From NCBI GenBank assembly GCA_028278005.1, contig JANQFD010000163.1:1-6403 (forward strand): a stretch of DNA of 6,403 nucleotides. The letters are read 5' to 3'. Position numbers and translations under genes: made by a program. Positions 1 through 5,267 of this stretch are shown piece after piece. The stretch's first letter is position 1. Each line of letters starts with the position of its first letter. Below the pieces are notes generated by a model. It ran no database searches and had not been told where the DNA came from. It worked only from the letters and a program-made list of their open reading frames with translations. Source of the DNA: Chlorobium sp. (GTDB taxonomy: Bacteria > Bacteroidota > Chlorobiia > Chlorobiales > Chlorobiaceae).

Positions 1-71
1 TCATCCGGGATTGTGACGAGCAGAGGCTCGTCACGAAGATAATTGTTGGCGTATAGGAATGCGAGGCGCAT
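1..71 (-). CDS. Unidentified protein, N-terminal fragment (gene runs off the left edge)
   Basis: An open frame starts at an ATG whose first base is 71 on the minus strand and stays open for 23 codons to the window edge. The peptide begins MRLAFLYANNYLRDEPLLV and continues with TIPD. It starts with a hydrophobic beta-strand-like segment, as many nucleotide- or cofactor-binding enzymes do, but the fragment is too short to name a family. The start lies just beyond the terminator that closes the adk operon, so this would be a separate transcription unit on the same strand. The only Shine-Dalgarno-like sequence is a weak AAAG directly before the ATG. A perfect 9-base-pair inverted repeat falls inside codons 13-20, which is unusual for a coding start and lowers confidence. 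A competing plus-strand frame (3-56) looks less protein-like. Confidence 0.45.
   Translation of the reverse strand, partial: MRLAFLYANNYLRDEPLLVTIPD
13..34. repeat. Perfect inverted repeat, 9-bp stem with 4-nt loop
   Basis: GTGACGAGC at 13-21 is the exact reverse complement of GCTCGTCAC at 26-34, separated by AGAG. The stem is GC-rich and would fold stably as RNA from either strand. Neither side is followed by a run of T, so it does not look like a standard intrinsic terminator. It lies within the first codons of the putative partial minus-strand gene. Confidence 0.7.
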
Positions 72-84
72 CTTTGAACAATAA

Positions 85-117
85 AAAAGTCAGTGTAGAA
101 TGCAAACACTGACTTTT
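85..117 (-). terminator. Rho-independent terminator of the rlmN-adk operon, possibly bidirectional
   Basis: AAAAGTCAGTGT at 85-96 pairs perfectly with ACACTGACTTTT at 106-117, giving a 12-bp stem around a 9-base loop. Read on the minus strand the hairpin runs into a T-rich tract (rc of 82-88), placing a classical intrinsic terminator about 28 bases after the adk stop codon. The plus-strand reading also ends in TTTT, so the element could stop transcription from both sides. Confidence 0.88.
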
Positions 118-144
118 ATAAGTAAAAAATGTGCATTCAAAATA

Positions 145-804
145 TCAGGCCTGTTGTAACACGTTCAGAATTTTCTGCTTTATTTCTTCTACGCTTCCGG
201 TGCCCTTGACGCTGCTGAATCGGGGGGCATTCGGACTACCGTTCTGGTCCCATGTTCGATAATATTCGATAAGAGGCGCGGTCTGGGTGTGATAGACATC
301 GAGACGTTTCCGAACAGTTTCCTCATGGTCATCTTCCCTTTGTACCAGGGGCTCTCCGGTAAGATCGTCAAGTCCGTCACGGGCAGGCGGGTTAAAAACA
401 ACATGATAGGTTCTGCCCGATGCAAGATGAACCCTTCGCCCGCTCATACGTTTAATGATTTCATCGTCGTCAACGGCTATATCCACTACATGATCAATTG
501 CGATATTGTCGTTTTTCAATGCTTCAGCCTGGGCAATCGTGCGAGGAAATCCGTCAAAAAGGCATCCTTTTTCACAATCGGGTTTACTCAGTCTTTCCTT
601 CACCAGGCCGAGAATAATGTCATCCGATACCAGTTTACCGGCATCCATGACTTTTTTTGCCTCAAGCCCGAGAGGAGTGCCGTCCTTGATCGCGGTGCGG
701 AGCATGTCGCCAGTTGAAATTTGCGGAATGTTGAAAGTCGAAGAAATAAACTGCGCCTGGGTCCCTTTGCCTGCGCCAGGGGCTCCGAGTAAGATAATTC
801 TCAT
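145..804 (-). CDS. adk: Adenylate kinase
   Basis: The enzyme catalyses the reversible reaction ATP + AMP = 2 ADP in the cytoplasm and sets the adenylate energy charge. The 219-residue protein carries the P-loop GAPGAGKGT at residues 7-15 (Lys13), the AMP-binding STGDMLR segment at 30-36 with Arg36, and DGFPRT at 84-89 with Arg88. The long LID domain runs from about 122 (GRRVH, Arg123) to 160, followed by EETVRKRL. These positions coincide with the E. coli enzyme, which is 214 residues. The LID has no cysteines, so it is the non-zinc type with hydrophilic and hydrogen-bonding residues. It is the last gene of a minus-strand operon, 20 bases after the preceding stop codon, with a strong terminator downstream. 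The ATG start is fixed by the P-loop lying immediately behind it; no clear Shine-Dalgarno sequence precedes it. Confidence 0.98.
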   Translation of the reverse strand: MRIILLGAPGAGKGTQAQFISSTFNIPQISTGDMLRTAIKDGTPLGLEAKKVMDAGKLVSDDIILGLVKERLSKPDCEKGCLFDGFPRTIAQAEALKNDNIAIDHVVDIAVDDDEIIKRMSGRRVHLASGRTYHVVFNPPARDGLDDLTGEPLVQREDDHEETVRKRLDVYHTQTAPLIEYYRTWDQNGSPNAPRFSSVKGTGSVEEIKQKILNVLQQA

Positions 805-824
805 TGTACCGACTTGTTGGGTGG

Positions 825-1556
825 TTATTTTTTCAGTTTGATGACCTTGACTTTCGCTCTGGCCGGTTTATCCTGCTGACCGGAATTTTCAGCGGCTGGG
901 GTAGAAGGAGGAACGGTTTCGGCTTTTTCCGGAGAAGTTTTGACGGAAGTGCCATTGGATTTTGCTGCAGGCTTGAACGGGATGGTTTGCTTTGCAGGTT
1001 TTTTCTTTTCCTCGGCGGGTTTGGTCTGGAACTGGGTATTGTCGAAAAGTTCCTGCATGGCCTGGGCTTGACCTTTCGGGTCAAGAGATCTGAACAGATA
1101 GTCATCATCTTTTATGACGGCTTTCCTGTACTCAAAATCAAGTGCTGAAAGCACCATCCGGATAACCCGGCGGCTTTCTCCGAGGTCTCCCCGGGAGTCG
1201 ATTTCGGTTTCGGCTTTTGCATTTATTGTCGTTATGGGCTGGCCGTTGCGATCGATTTCTTCGGAAAGGCCGAAGCTTACCGTGATTTTTGTGCCGAGAA
1301 GTGCAAAAGACGATACTTCGGCACGGATCATTGTCATGCCGCCGACCGATGTTTTTTTGTTTTTAAGATTCCAGCCTACCCAATTTTCTATTTTATCGAC
1401 GATGAAACCCGCAGCTTCCTTTGCTGGTTTGGAAAAACGCCTGACTTTCAGCTCATCGAAAACCGGATTTTCCGATGTTTGGTTTTTATTGCCGGTAAGG
1501 CCGTGATACGCTTTGTTGAACTCGTTTCTGAAGGGAACAAAATCCAGTAAATCCAT
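825..1556 (-). CDS. Protein of unknown function with a lysine/proline/alanine-rich tail
   Basis: I do not recognise a named family for this 243-residue protein. Residues 1 to about 172 look like a folded domain with mixed strands and helices: SFALLGTKITVSFGL at 83-97 is strand-like and RRVIRMVLSALDFEYRKAVI at 129-148 is helical. From about residue 175 to the end the sequence is low in complexity and rich in Lys, Pro, Ala, Thr and Glu, finishing in the basic KVKVIKLKK, so it is probably a disordered tail. There is no signal peptide and no membrane segment, which suggests a cytoplasmic protein. The gene sits 14 bases after rlmN and 20 bases before adk, so it is very probably co-transcribed with both. 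The basic tail could bind nucleic acid or a protein partner, but that is a guess. The ATG has only a weak purine stretch in front of it. Confidence 0.85.
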   Translation of the reverse strand: MDLLDFVPFRNEFNKAYHGLTGNKNQTSENPVFDELKVRRFSKPAKEAAGFIVDKIENWVGWNLKNKKTSVGGMTMIRAEVSSFALLGTKITVSFGLSEEIDRNGQPITTINAKAETEIDSRGDLGESRRVIRMVLSALDFEYRKAVIKDDDYLFRSLDPKGQAQAMQELFDNTQFQTKPAEEKKKPAKQTIPFKPAAKSNGTSVKTSPEKAETVPPSTPAAENSGQQDKPARAKVKVIKLKK

Positions 1557-1570
1557 GATCTTATATACAA

Positions 1571-2659
1571 TTATTGATTGGCGCGGTCAGGACCCGGTAT
1601 TTTTTCCGCTATTGCCAACTGGCCGCAAGCTGCATTGATTGACTCCCCATAGCTTTTACGCACCGTTACGTGCAAGCCTGCATCGACAAGAACCCTGATG
1701 AAGCCGTCCAATCGCTCTGCTTTTACAGGCTTAAACCCCATATTAACTATAGTATTGTAATCAATCAAGTTAATTTTGCATAAAAAACTACGGCTGAATC
1801 GTGCAAGGTTTTTCGCGTCACGAACAGAGTCGTTTATTCCTTCAATCAGCATGTAAACCAGGGTAACCGGTTCATTTGTTTGTGCGACATACCGTTCAAG
1901 AGCATTTTGCAGGTTGGTCAGGGTGTGTTCTTTTGCAACAGGAATGAGCCTGGAGCGCTTTTCCTGCTCGGCAGAGTGAAGCGAAATCGCAAGTTTTGTT
2001 TTCAGGTTTGAATGCGAAAGCGAATCAATCTGCGGGATCAGTCCTACGGTCGAAATAGTTATACGGCGCTGGGAGAACGAAAAACGGTAGTCCTGCTGTG
2101 AGAGGGTCTCTATCGCTTCGAGAACATTCGAGAGGTTCAGCAGGGGTTCGCCCATACCCATAAAAACAATGTTGGTCAGATGTGTTGCAGGTGACTGACA
2201 TGCGAGGTGATCGTTGACAAGAAATACCTGCTCGACGATCTCGGCTGCATTCAGGTTGCGCGTAAACCCCATATAACCAGTTGCACAGAAAGTGCAGCGA
2301 AGCGGGCAACCAACCTGCGAAGAAATGCAAACGGTGTCTCTCTTTGGAGCCGGTATGTGAACGCTTTCAATGTATTCGCCGTCATGCAGTGAAACCAGGA
2401 ACTTTGAGGTTTTCTGCCTGTCTTCCGTTGCCGGTTCACGCTGCACTTTTTTAATCGAGCAGGAGGGTATGAAAAAACGGTCGGAAAGCATGTTTCTCAG
2501 CTTCGATCCGAGATTGGTCATGCTGTCGAAATTTTCAGCCCGCTCGTTGAACAACCAGCGATGCACCTGGCCGGCCCTGTATGCCGGTTCACCCATTTCC
2601 TTTAATGCTCCCTGCAGTTCGTTGAAGGAATATGACTTGATGTTGATTTTATGATCCAC
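1571..2659 (-). CDS. rlmN: Dual-specificity 23S rRNA/tRNA adenine-C2 methyltransferase (radical SAM)
   Basis: RlmN methylates C2 of A2503 in 23S rRNA and of A37 in a subset of tRNAs, using S-adenosylmethionine and a [4Fe-4S] cluster. The 362-residue protein has an N-terminal helical RNA-binding region (about 5-65), the radical-SAM cluster motif CPLRCTFC with Cys118, Cys122 and Cys125, the SAM-binding FMGMGEP at 166-172, and a C-terminal ACGQL with Cys345. By spacing, Cys345 matches the methyl-carrying cysteine of E. coli RlmN (Cys355), and Cys111, seven residues before the cluster motif, matches the resolving cysteine Cys118. All catalytic residues are present. Cfr, which methylates C8, is the main alternative, but length, residues and housekeeping context favour RlmN. 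The start is GTG, not ATG: the typical RlmN N-terminus reads straight from it and an AAGAG lies 8 bases upstream. It heads the operon with the unknown gene and adk. Confidence 0.95.
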   Translation of the reverse strand: MDHKINIKSYSFNELQGALKEMGEPAYRAGQVHRWLFNERAENFDSMTNLGSKLRNMLSDRFFIPSCSIKKVQREPATEDRQKTSKFLVSLHDGEYIESVHIPAPKRDTVCISSQVGCPLRCTFCATGYMGFTRNLNAAEIVEQVFLVNDHLACQSPATHLTNIVFMGMGEPLLNLSNVLEAIETLSQQDYRFSFSQRRITISTVGLIPQIDSLSHSNLKTKLAISLHSAEQEKRSRLIPVAKEHTLTNLQNALERYVAQTNEPVTLVYMLIEGINDSVRDAKNLARFSRSFLCKINLIDYNTIVNMGFKPVKAERLDGFIRVLVDAGLHVTVRKSYGESINAACGQLAIAEKIPGPDRANQ

Positions 2660-2667
2660 TATTGCAT

Positions 2668-2672
2668 CTCTT
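2668..2672 (-). promoter_or_regulatory. Ribosome binding site of rlmN, supporting a GTG start
   Basis: The minus strand reads AAGAG here, 8 bases ahead of the GTG at 2659-2657. No in-frame ATG lies in the short stretch upstream of this GTG, so the site supports a GTG start for rlmN. Confidence 0.5.
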
Positions 2673-2721
2673 GTTATTTGATGAAGGCAAAATGTGCAAC
2701 ATAACTGCTCTGCGCCGTGGT

Positions 2722-2751
2722 TTTGATAAATTGTGTACTTTATTTAACAAA
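2722..2751. promoter_or_regulatory. Operator-like inverted repeat in the divergent rlmN/regulator intergenic region
   Basis: The arms TTTGATAAAT (2722-2731) and ATTTAACAAA (2742-2751) are inverted copies matching at 9 of 10 positions. The dyad is centred exactly on the palindrome GTAC (2735-2738). It lies 41 bases before the regulator start and about 62 bases before the rlmN start, in the 133-base region between the divergent genes. This is the usual arrangement for a site bound by a dimeric winged-helix protein, such as the one encoded next door. The sequence is AT-rich, so a chance match cannot be excluded. I see no convincing -35/-10 pair elsewhere in this intergenic region. Confidence 0.45.
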
Positions 2752-2792
2752 GCAAACATCTACGTAACATTCAGCCCTCCGAAATCGATTGT

Positions 2793-3107
2793 ATGGATGG
2801 AGAGTTAAAAGAAAAGGATCGCAATTACAAGCTGCTCGACAAGCTGATTCACTCCAGGATCCGTTTTGCCGCTCTCTGCTATCTCGAAGAGGTTGCAGAG
2901 GCTTCTTTTATCGACATCCGGGATACAATCAGGGCGACGGACGGCAATCTGAGCGTGCATATGCGGAAACTCGAGGAGGCAGGGTATGTCTACTGCGATA
3001 AAACCTACAGCAAACGCCTCCCACTCTCCATTTACCGGATTACAGACAGGGGAAAAGAGGCATTTTCGCGATACCGTGAACAGGTGGGTAACTTTTTCGC
3101 CAAATAA
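2793..3107 (+). CDS. Small winged-helix transcriptional regulator (MarR/ArsR-like fold)
   Basis: This 104-residue protein is essentially one winged helix-turn-helix domain. Helix 1 covers LLDKLIHSRIRFAALCYL (14-31). The helix-turn-helix spans about 36-63, with the recognition helix in TDGNLSVHMRKLEEAGYV (49-66). The wing follows, with SIYRITDRGKEAF (79-91), and a short C-terminal helix likely serves for dimerisation. The pattern of TDGNLSxHxRKLEEAGYV followed by YRxTxxGK is typical of the single-domain winged-helix regulators (HTH_34 type), which bind DNA as dimers and have no separate ligand domain. There are no metal-binding cysteine clusters. It is transcribed divergently from rlmN and convergently with the SDR pair, with 5 bases between stop codons. 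An upstream in-frame stop at 2745 and no other in-frame ATG make 2793 the start; no clear Shine-Dalgarno is present. The effector and targets are unknown; autoregulation through the inverted repeat at 2722-2751 is plausible. Confidence 0.9.
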   Translation: MDGELKEKDRNYKLLDKLIHSRIRFAALCYLEEVAEASFIDIRDTIRATDGNLSVHMRKLEEAGYVYCDKTYSKRLPLSIYRITDRGKEAFSRYREQVGNFFAK

Positions 3108-3112
3108 CCCGA

Positions 3113-3979
3113 CTAGAGATTCTCCTTGAAATAGTCCTCCAACCTGTGCGTGCCGTATTTCGGGGCAACGCTGTCAAGCTTGCTTACCGCAAGGGCAAAC
3201 GAGATAATGTCGGCAATATCCCGGTTGATGAATCTCGAAACCGCAAGCAAGCCTTCACCTATCCATAACGGAATGGCGAGAAAGAGCGGATTCTTTCCTG
3301 CAATCCGGGCTGCAAGTTCTCCAACCTCACGATAGGTGAAGACATCAGGTCCGCCCGCATCGATATCGGTCGTGTCCGAATCTGCCGCATCGACGCACAC
3401 TTTGGCAAGATCGGCAGCGTGTATCGGATTGGAACGTTTGTCCCCATCGCCGACTACCGGCATGATGCCCATATTGGCGAGATTCAGAAACTGAACCATA
3501 TCCGAGAAGTACCCGGTAGGACGAACTATCGTATAGCCCAGACCGGATTTTCTCAGCTCACCGGCAAACTGCTCATGTGCCTGGATGTTTTCGATATCGA
3601 GCATTTTTTCGGCGTTGAACACCGAAATGTAGATGAACTTTTTAACCTTTCCTGCAAGAGCGAGATCCAGTATGCTCCGGTTTCCCCTGTAATCCACATC
3701 GAAGCTCGAATGCTTGAAATCCGGCCTCGTCATTCCGAGCGATGAAAAAACAATATCGATATTATCACAGATGCCTTTCAGGGTTTCAGGCTGTGTGGCG
3801 TCACCCGTGACAACCTCATCGACAAGGTCATAGATGATCGGCTCGCCATGTTCTCCCTTTTCCTTTATTTTGTCGGGATTACGCACCAGCACTCTGACAA
3901 AGTATCCTCTCTGCTTGAACTCTTTGGCGACATGACGCCCCAGGTATCCCGACCCTCCCGCTACAAGTACCTTTTTCAT
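3113..3979 (-). CDS. Atypical SDR/NmrA-like NAD(P)-binding protein, downstream paralogue
   Basis: A 288-residue Rossmann-fold protein of the atypical short-chain dehydrogenase type. The glycine motif GGSGYLG is at 8-14 and Arg33 in VRNPDK follows the second strand, which favours NADP(H). Asp60-Ala61 (GDAT) would contact the adenine ring. FIYISVFNAEK is at 115-125, VRPTGYFSDM at 152-161, then GDGDKRSNPIHAADLA and GGPDVFTY, and the tail ends in YGTHRLEDYF. The canonical Tyr-x3-Lys catalytic pair is absent: the corresponding stretch reads AHEQF (134-138). It may therefore work by another mechanism or only sense the cofactor. The C-terminal half has hydrophobic helices that might touch a membrane. 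Similar motifs occur in divinyl chlorophyllide reductase (BciA) and Ycf39-type proteins, but the relation is too distant to assign a reaction. It is a tandem paralogue of the gene at 4095-4976, roughly half identical by eye, 115 bases downstream. Confidence 0.93.
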   Translation of the reverse strand: MKKVLVAGGSGYLGRHVAKEFKQRGYFVRVLVRNPDKIKEKGEHGEPIIYDLVDEVVTGDATQPETLKGICDNIDIVFSSLGMTRPDFKHSSFDVDYRGNRSILDLALAGKVKKFIYISVFNAEKMLDIENIQAHEQFAGELRKSGLGYTIVRPTGYFSDMVQFLNLANMGIMPVVGDGDKRSNPIHAADLAKVCVDAADSDTTDIDAGGPDVFTYREVGELAARIAGKNPLFLAIPLWIGEGLLAVSRFINRDIADIISFALAVSKLDSVAPKYGTHRLEDYFKENL

Positions 3980-4007
3980 TATATCTTTTGGTATGTGTTA
4001 CGAATCA

Positions 4008-4047
4008 TTCCTTGCAACCCTAACATCCTCCAATGATTATTTGTTCG
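4008..4047 (-). promoter_or_regulatory. Conserved 5' leader/promoter element of the downstream SDR gene
   Basis: On the minus strand this 40-base block begins CGAACAAATAATCATTGG and ends TGTTAGGGTTGCAAGGAA. It closely matches the 40-base block at 5001-5040 ahead of the other SDR gene. CGAACA is identical, the next AT-rich 12 bases match at 10 positions, TGTTAGGG is identical, and the last 10 bases match at 7. The differences include two small length changes of three bases each. It ends 28 bases before the start codon. The block lies in the 115-base gap between the paralogues, so this gene probably has its own promoter or control site. GGAGG at 4027-4031 is present only in this copy. Confidence 0.6.
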
Positions 4048-4094
4048 GTAACCATGTCTGCTCAACCGTGTGCCGGGGGAGTGGACTCATCGAT

Positions 4095-4976
4095 CTATTC
4101 CTTTGCCGCCAGTTCACGGTAGAAGTCCTTCAGATGTCTGGTGCCTCTTGCCGGGGCGACATTGTCGAGACTGCTGACCGCGATCGCAAATGACATGACG
4201 CCGGCGAGCGGCTTGTTGATAAGGCCTGTCACGAAAAGCGCAGCATCTCCGACCCACATGGGAATATGGGTGATCCAGGGCTTTTTGCCGAGAGCGTCGA
4301 ACGCAAGCGTGACGGTTTCGTTGAAGGTATAGGTATCGGGTCCGCCGACGGAGATCTCCTGGACATCGTTTTCAGCCGCATCGGCGCAGATGGCTGCAAG
4401 GTCGGCTCCGTGAATCGGATTGACGCGGTTTGTGCCGTCTCCGAGCAGAAACATGTGGCCTGAGCGAGCCATCGAGAAAAACATACCCATGTCCGAAAAG
4501 AAGCCGGTCGGTCGTATGACGGTATATGGCATGGTGGACGACTTGAGGTCCTTTACAAAACGTTCATGTGCACTGACGACTTCGACATCGGGCGTCTTTT
4601 CGGCGTTGAAAACCGAGACATAGATGAACTTCTTCACCCTGTTGGAGAGAGCATCTTCCAGGAGGGCTCTGTTGCCGAGATGGTCGATCTGTTCGTTCGT
4701 GACACTGCCTTGGGGTTTGGTGAGTCCCATGCATGAAAAAACGATATCCACACCTTTGGTGGCCCCTTTCAGTGTGTTGAGATCGGTTGCATCGCCTTTG
4801 TGTACTTCATGGACAAGATCTGCGATTGCCGGCTCGAGATTCGGTCCTTCGGATGCAAGCTTTTCAGGGTTTCTTACCAGTGCCCTCACGCTATAACCGC
4901 GCCCGGCGAATTCTCGGACTGCATGCCTGCCAAGATAGCCGGAAGCCCCCGCTACAAGTACCTTTTGCTGTTTCAT
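4095..4976 (-). CDS. Atypical SDR/NmrA-like NAD(P)-binding protein, upstream paralogue
   Basis: The 293-residue protein has the same plan as its neighbour at 3113-3979. The cofactor motif GASGYLG is at 10-16 and Arg35 follows in VRNPEK, pointing to NADP(H). GDAT lies near 61-64, followed by DIVFSCMGLTKP, KKFIYVSVFNAEKTPD, VIRPTGFFSDM, LGDGTNRVNPIHGADLA and GGPDTYTF. The tail GTRHLKDFYREL corresponds to the GTHRLEDYF ending of the other copy. The catalytic Tyr-x3-Lys pair is again missing (SAHERF in its place), so loss of that site predates the duplication. The most divergent stretches are about residues 88-96 and the C-terminal hydrophobic part, hinting at different substrates or partners. 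The ATG at 4976 is directly followed by the Rossmann strand, which fixes the start; there is no visible Shine-Dalgarno. It has its own leader at 5001-5040 and a hairpin just upstream. The reaction is not assigned. Confidence 0.93.
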   Translation of the reverse strand: MKQQKVLVAGASGYLGRHAVREFAGRGYSVRALVRNPEKLASEGPNLEPAIADLVHEVHKGDATDLNTLKGATKGVDIVFSCMGLTKPQGSVTNEQIDHLGNRALLEDALSNRVKKFIYVSVFNAEKTPDVEVVSAHERFVKDLKSSTMPYTVIRPTGFFSDMGMFFSMARSGHMFLLGDGTNRVNPIHGADLAAICADAAENDVQEISVGGPDTYTFNETVTLAFDALGKKPWITHIPMWVGDAALFVTGLINKPLAGVMSFAIAVSSLDNVAPARGTRHLKDFYRELAAKE

Positions 4977-4988
4977 GATGTTATATTG

Positions 4989-5019
4989 CTGTTTAAGGGG
5001 TTCTTTGAATCCCTAACAG
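4989..5019. other. Hairpin in the 5' leader of the upstream SDR gene
   Basis: CTGTT (4989-4993) pairs with AACAG (5015-5019), and AGGGGTT (4996-5002) with AATCCCT (5008-5014), leaving a two-base bulge and the loop CTTTG. One inner pair is G-T on the plus strand and becomes a C-A mismatch in the minus-strand transcript. There is no T run on either side, so it is not an obvious terminator. It ends 12 bases before the SDR start codon, close enough to affect translation initiation if it forms in the mRNA. Confidence 0.5.
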
Positions 5020-5040
5020 CCATTGATTAATAAATGTTCG
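5001..5040 (-). promoter_or_regulatory. Conserved 5' leader/promoter element of the upstream SDR gene
   Basis: This is the partner of the block at 4008-4047. On the minus strand it starts CGAACATTTATTAATCAATG and ends TGTTAGGGATTCAAAGAA, finishing 24 bases before the ATG at 4976. Conservation outside the coding region at nearly the same distance from both start codons indicates that a promoter or regulator-binding signal was duplicated with the gene and kept. Its downstream half forms one arm of the hairpin at 4989-5019. Confidence 0.6.
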
Positions 5041-5144
5041 ATGGAGTTTACCTGATCTGTTTTCTGGCGTTGTTTCTCAAGAAGAGTGAGCATGGGTCAG
5101 GAATCATGAGGCGGTTAGTGAGGGTAAAGTGCATGGATAGTCCT

Positions 5145-5172
5145 GTGACGGCAGCAAACTGGTAATTATATA
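5145..5172 (+). promoter_or_regulatory. Possible promoter for the LuxR-domain gene
   Basis: GTGACG (5145-5150) resembles a -35 box and TATATA (5167-5172) a -10 box, with a 16-base spacer. This would give a leader of roughly 90 bases before the GTG at 5268. The match is only moderate, and Chlorobiota promoter consensus sequences are not well enough known to weigh it. Confidence 0.22.
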
Positions 5173-5254
5173 TGTAAAAACGCAGCAATAATCGCTCGTA
5201 AGAGGTCATAGAAAAAAATAAACTCTGCTGGTAAATGGAACGTTGCAAGGTTTC

Positions 5255-5259
5255 GGGAG
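5255..5259 (+). promoter_or_regulatory. Ribosome binding site favouring the GTG start at 5268
   Basis: GGGAG lies 8 bases before the GTG at 5268-5270, whereas the in-frame ATG at 5235 has no such sequence and directly follows an in-frame TAA (5232-5234). Other genes in this window do without a clear Shine-Dalgarno, so the choice is likely but not certain. Confidence 0.45.
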
Positions 5260-5267
5260 CAGAAATT

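Larger units (their letters stand above)
5041..5267. other. Intergenic region without a supported gene
   Basis: This stretch lies between the leader of the upstream SDR gene (minus) and the plus-strand gene at 5268, so it must hold divergent promoters. The only longer frame, a 66-codon minus-strand one (5048-5248), has no recognisable protein character and overlaps one proposed start of the next gene. Short plus-strand frames such as 5106-5165 have no ribosome binding site. I see no RNA gene or transposon remnant. Confidence 0.6.

Noticed and set aside
3..56. Possible C-terminal end of a plus-strand gene (17 codons to a TAG)
   Set aside because: Too short to judge, and the opposing minus-strand frame beginning at 71 looks more like protein; the terminator at 85-117 could nevertheless serve such a gene.
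289..717. 142-codon plus-strand frame opposite adk
   Set aside because: Lies entirely inside the well-supported adk gene on the other strand; the protein shows no family features.
804..1148. 114-codon plus-strand frame rich in Gly, Phe and Arg opposite the unknown gene
   Set aside because: Its composition is a mirror of the Lys/Pro/Ala-rich tail on the other strand; no start signal.
1571..2659. Cfr-type antibiotic resistance methyltransferase
   Set aside because: The sequence, the placement of the cysteines and the housekeeping operon with adk fit RlmN; nothing indicates a mobile resistance gene.
2660..2792. Sigma-70-type -35/-10 boxes for rlmN and the regulator
   Set aside because: Several AT-rich hexamers resemble parts of a promoter but none has an acceptable pair and spacing on either strand.
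5106..5165. 19-codon plus-strand frame starting MRRLVRVKC
   Set aside because: No ribosome binding site, no partner gene close downstream, and a frame this short is expected by chance.
5048..5248. 66-codon minus-strand open frame in the intergenic region
   Set aside because: No recognisable domain, composition unlike the neighbouring proteins, no ribosome binding site, and it overlaps one proposed start of the plus-strand regulator gene.
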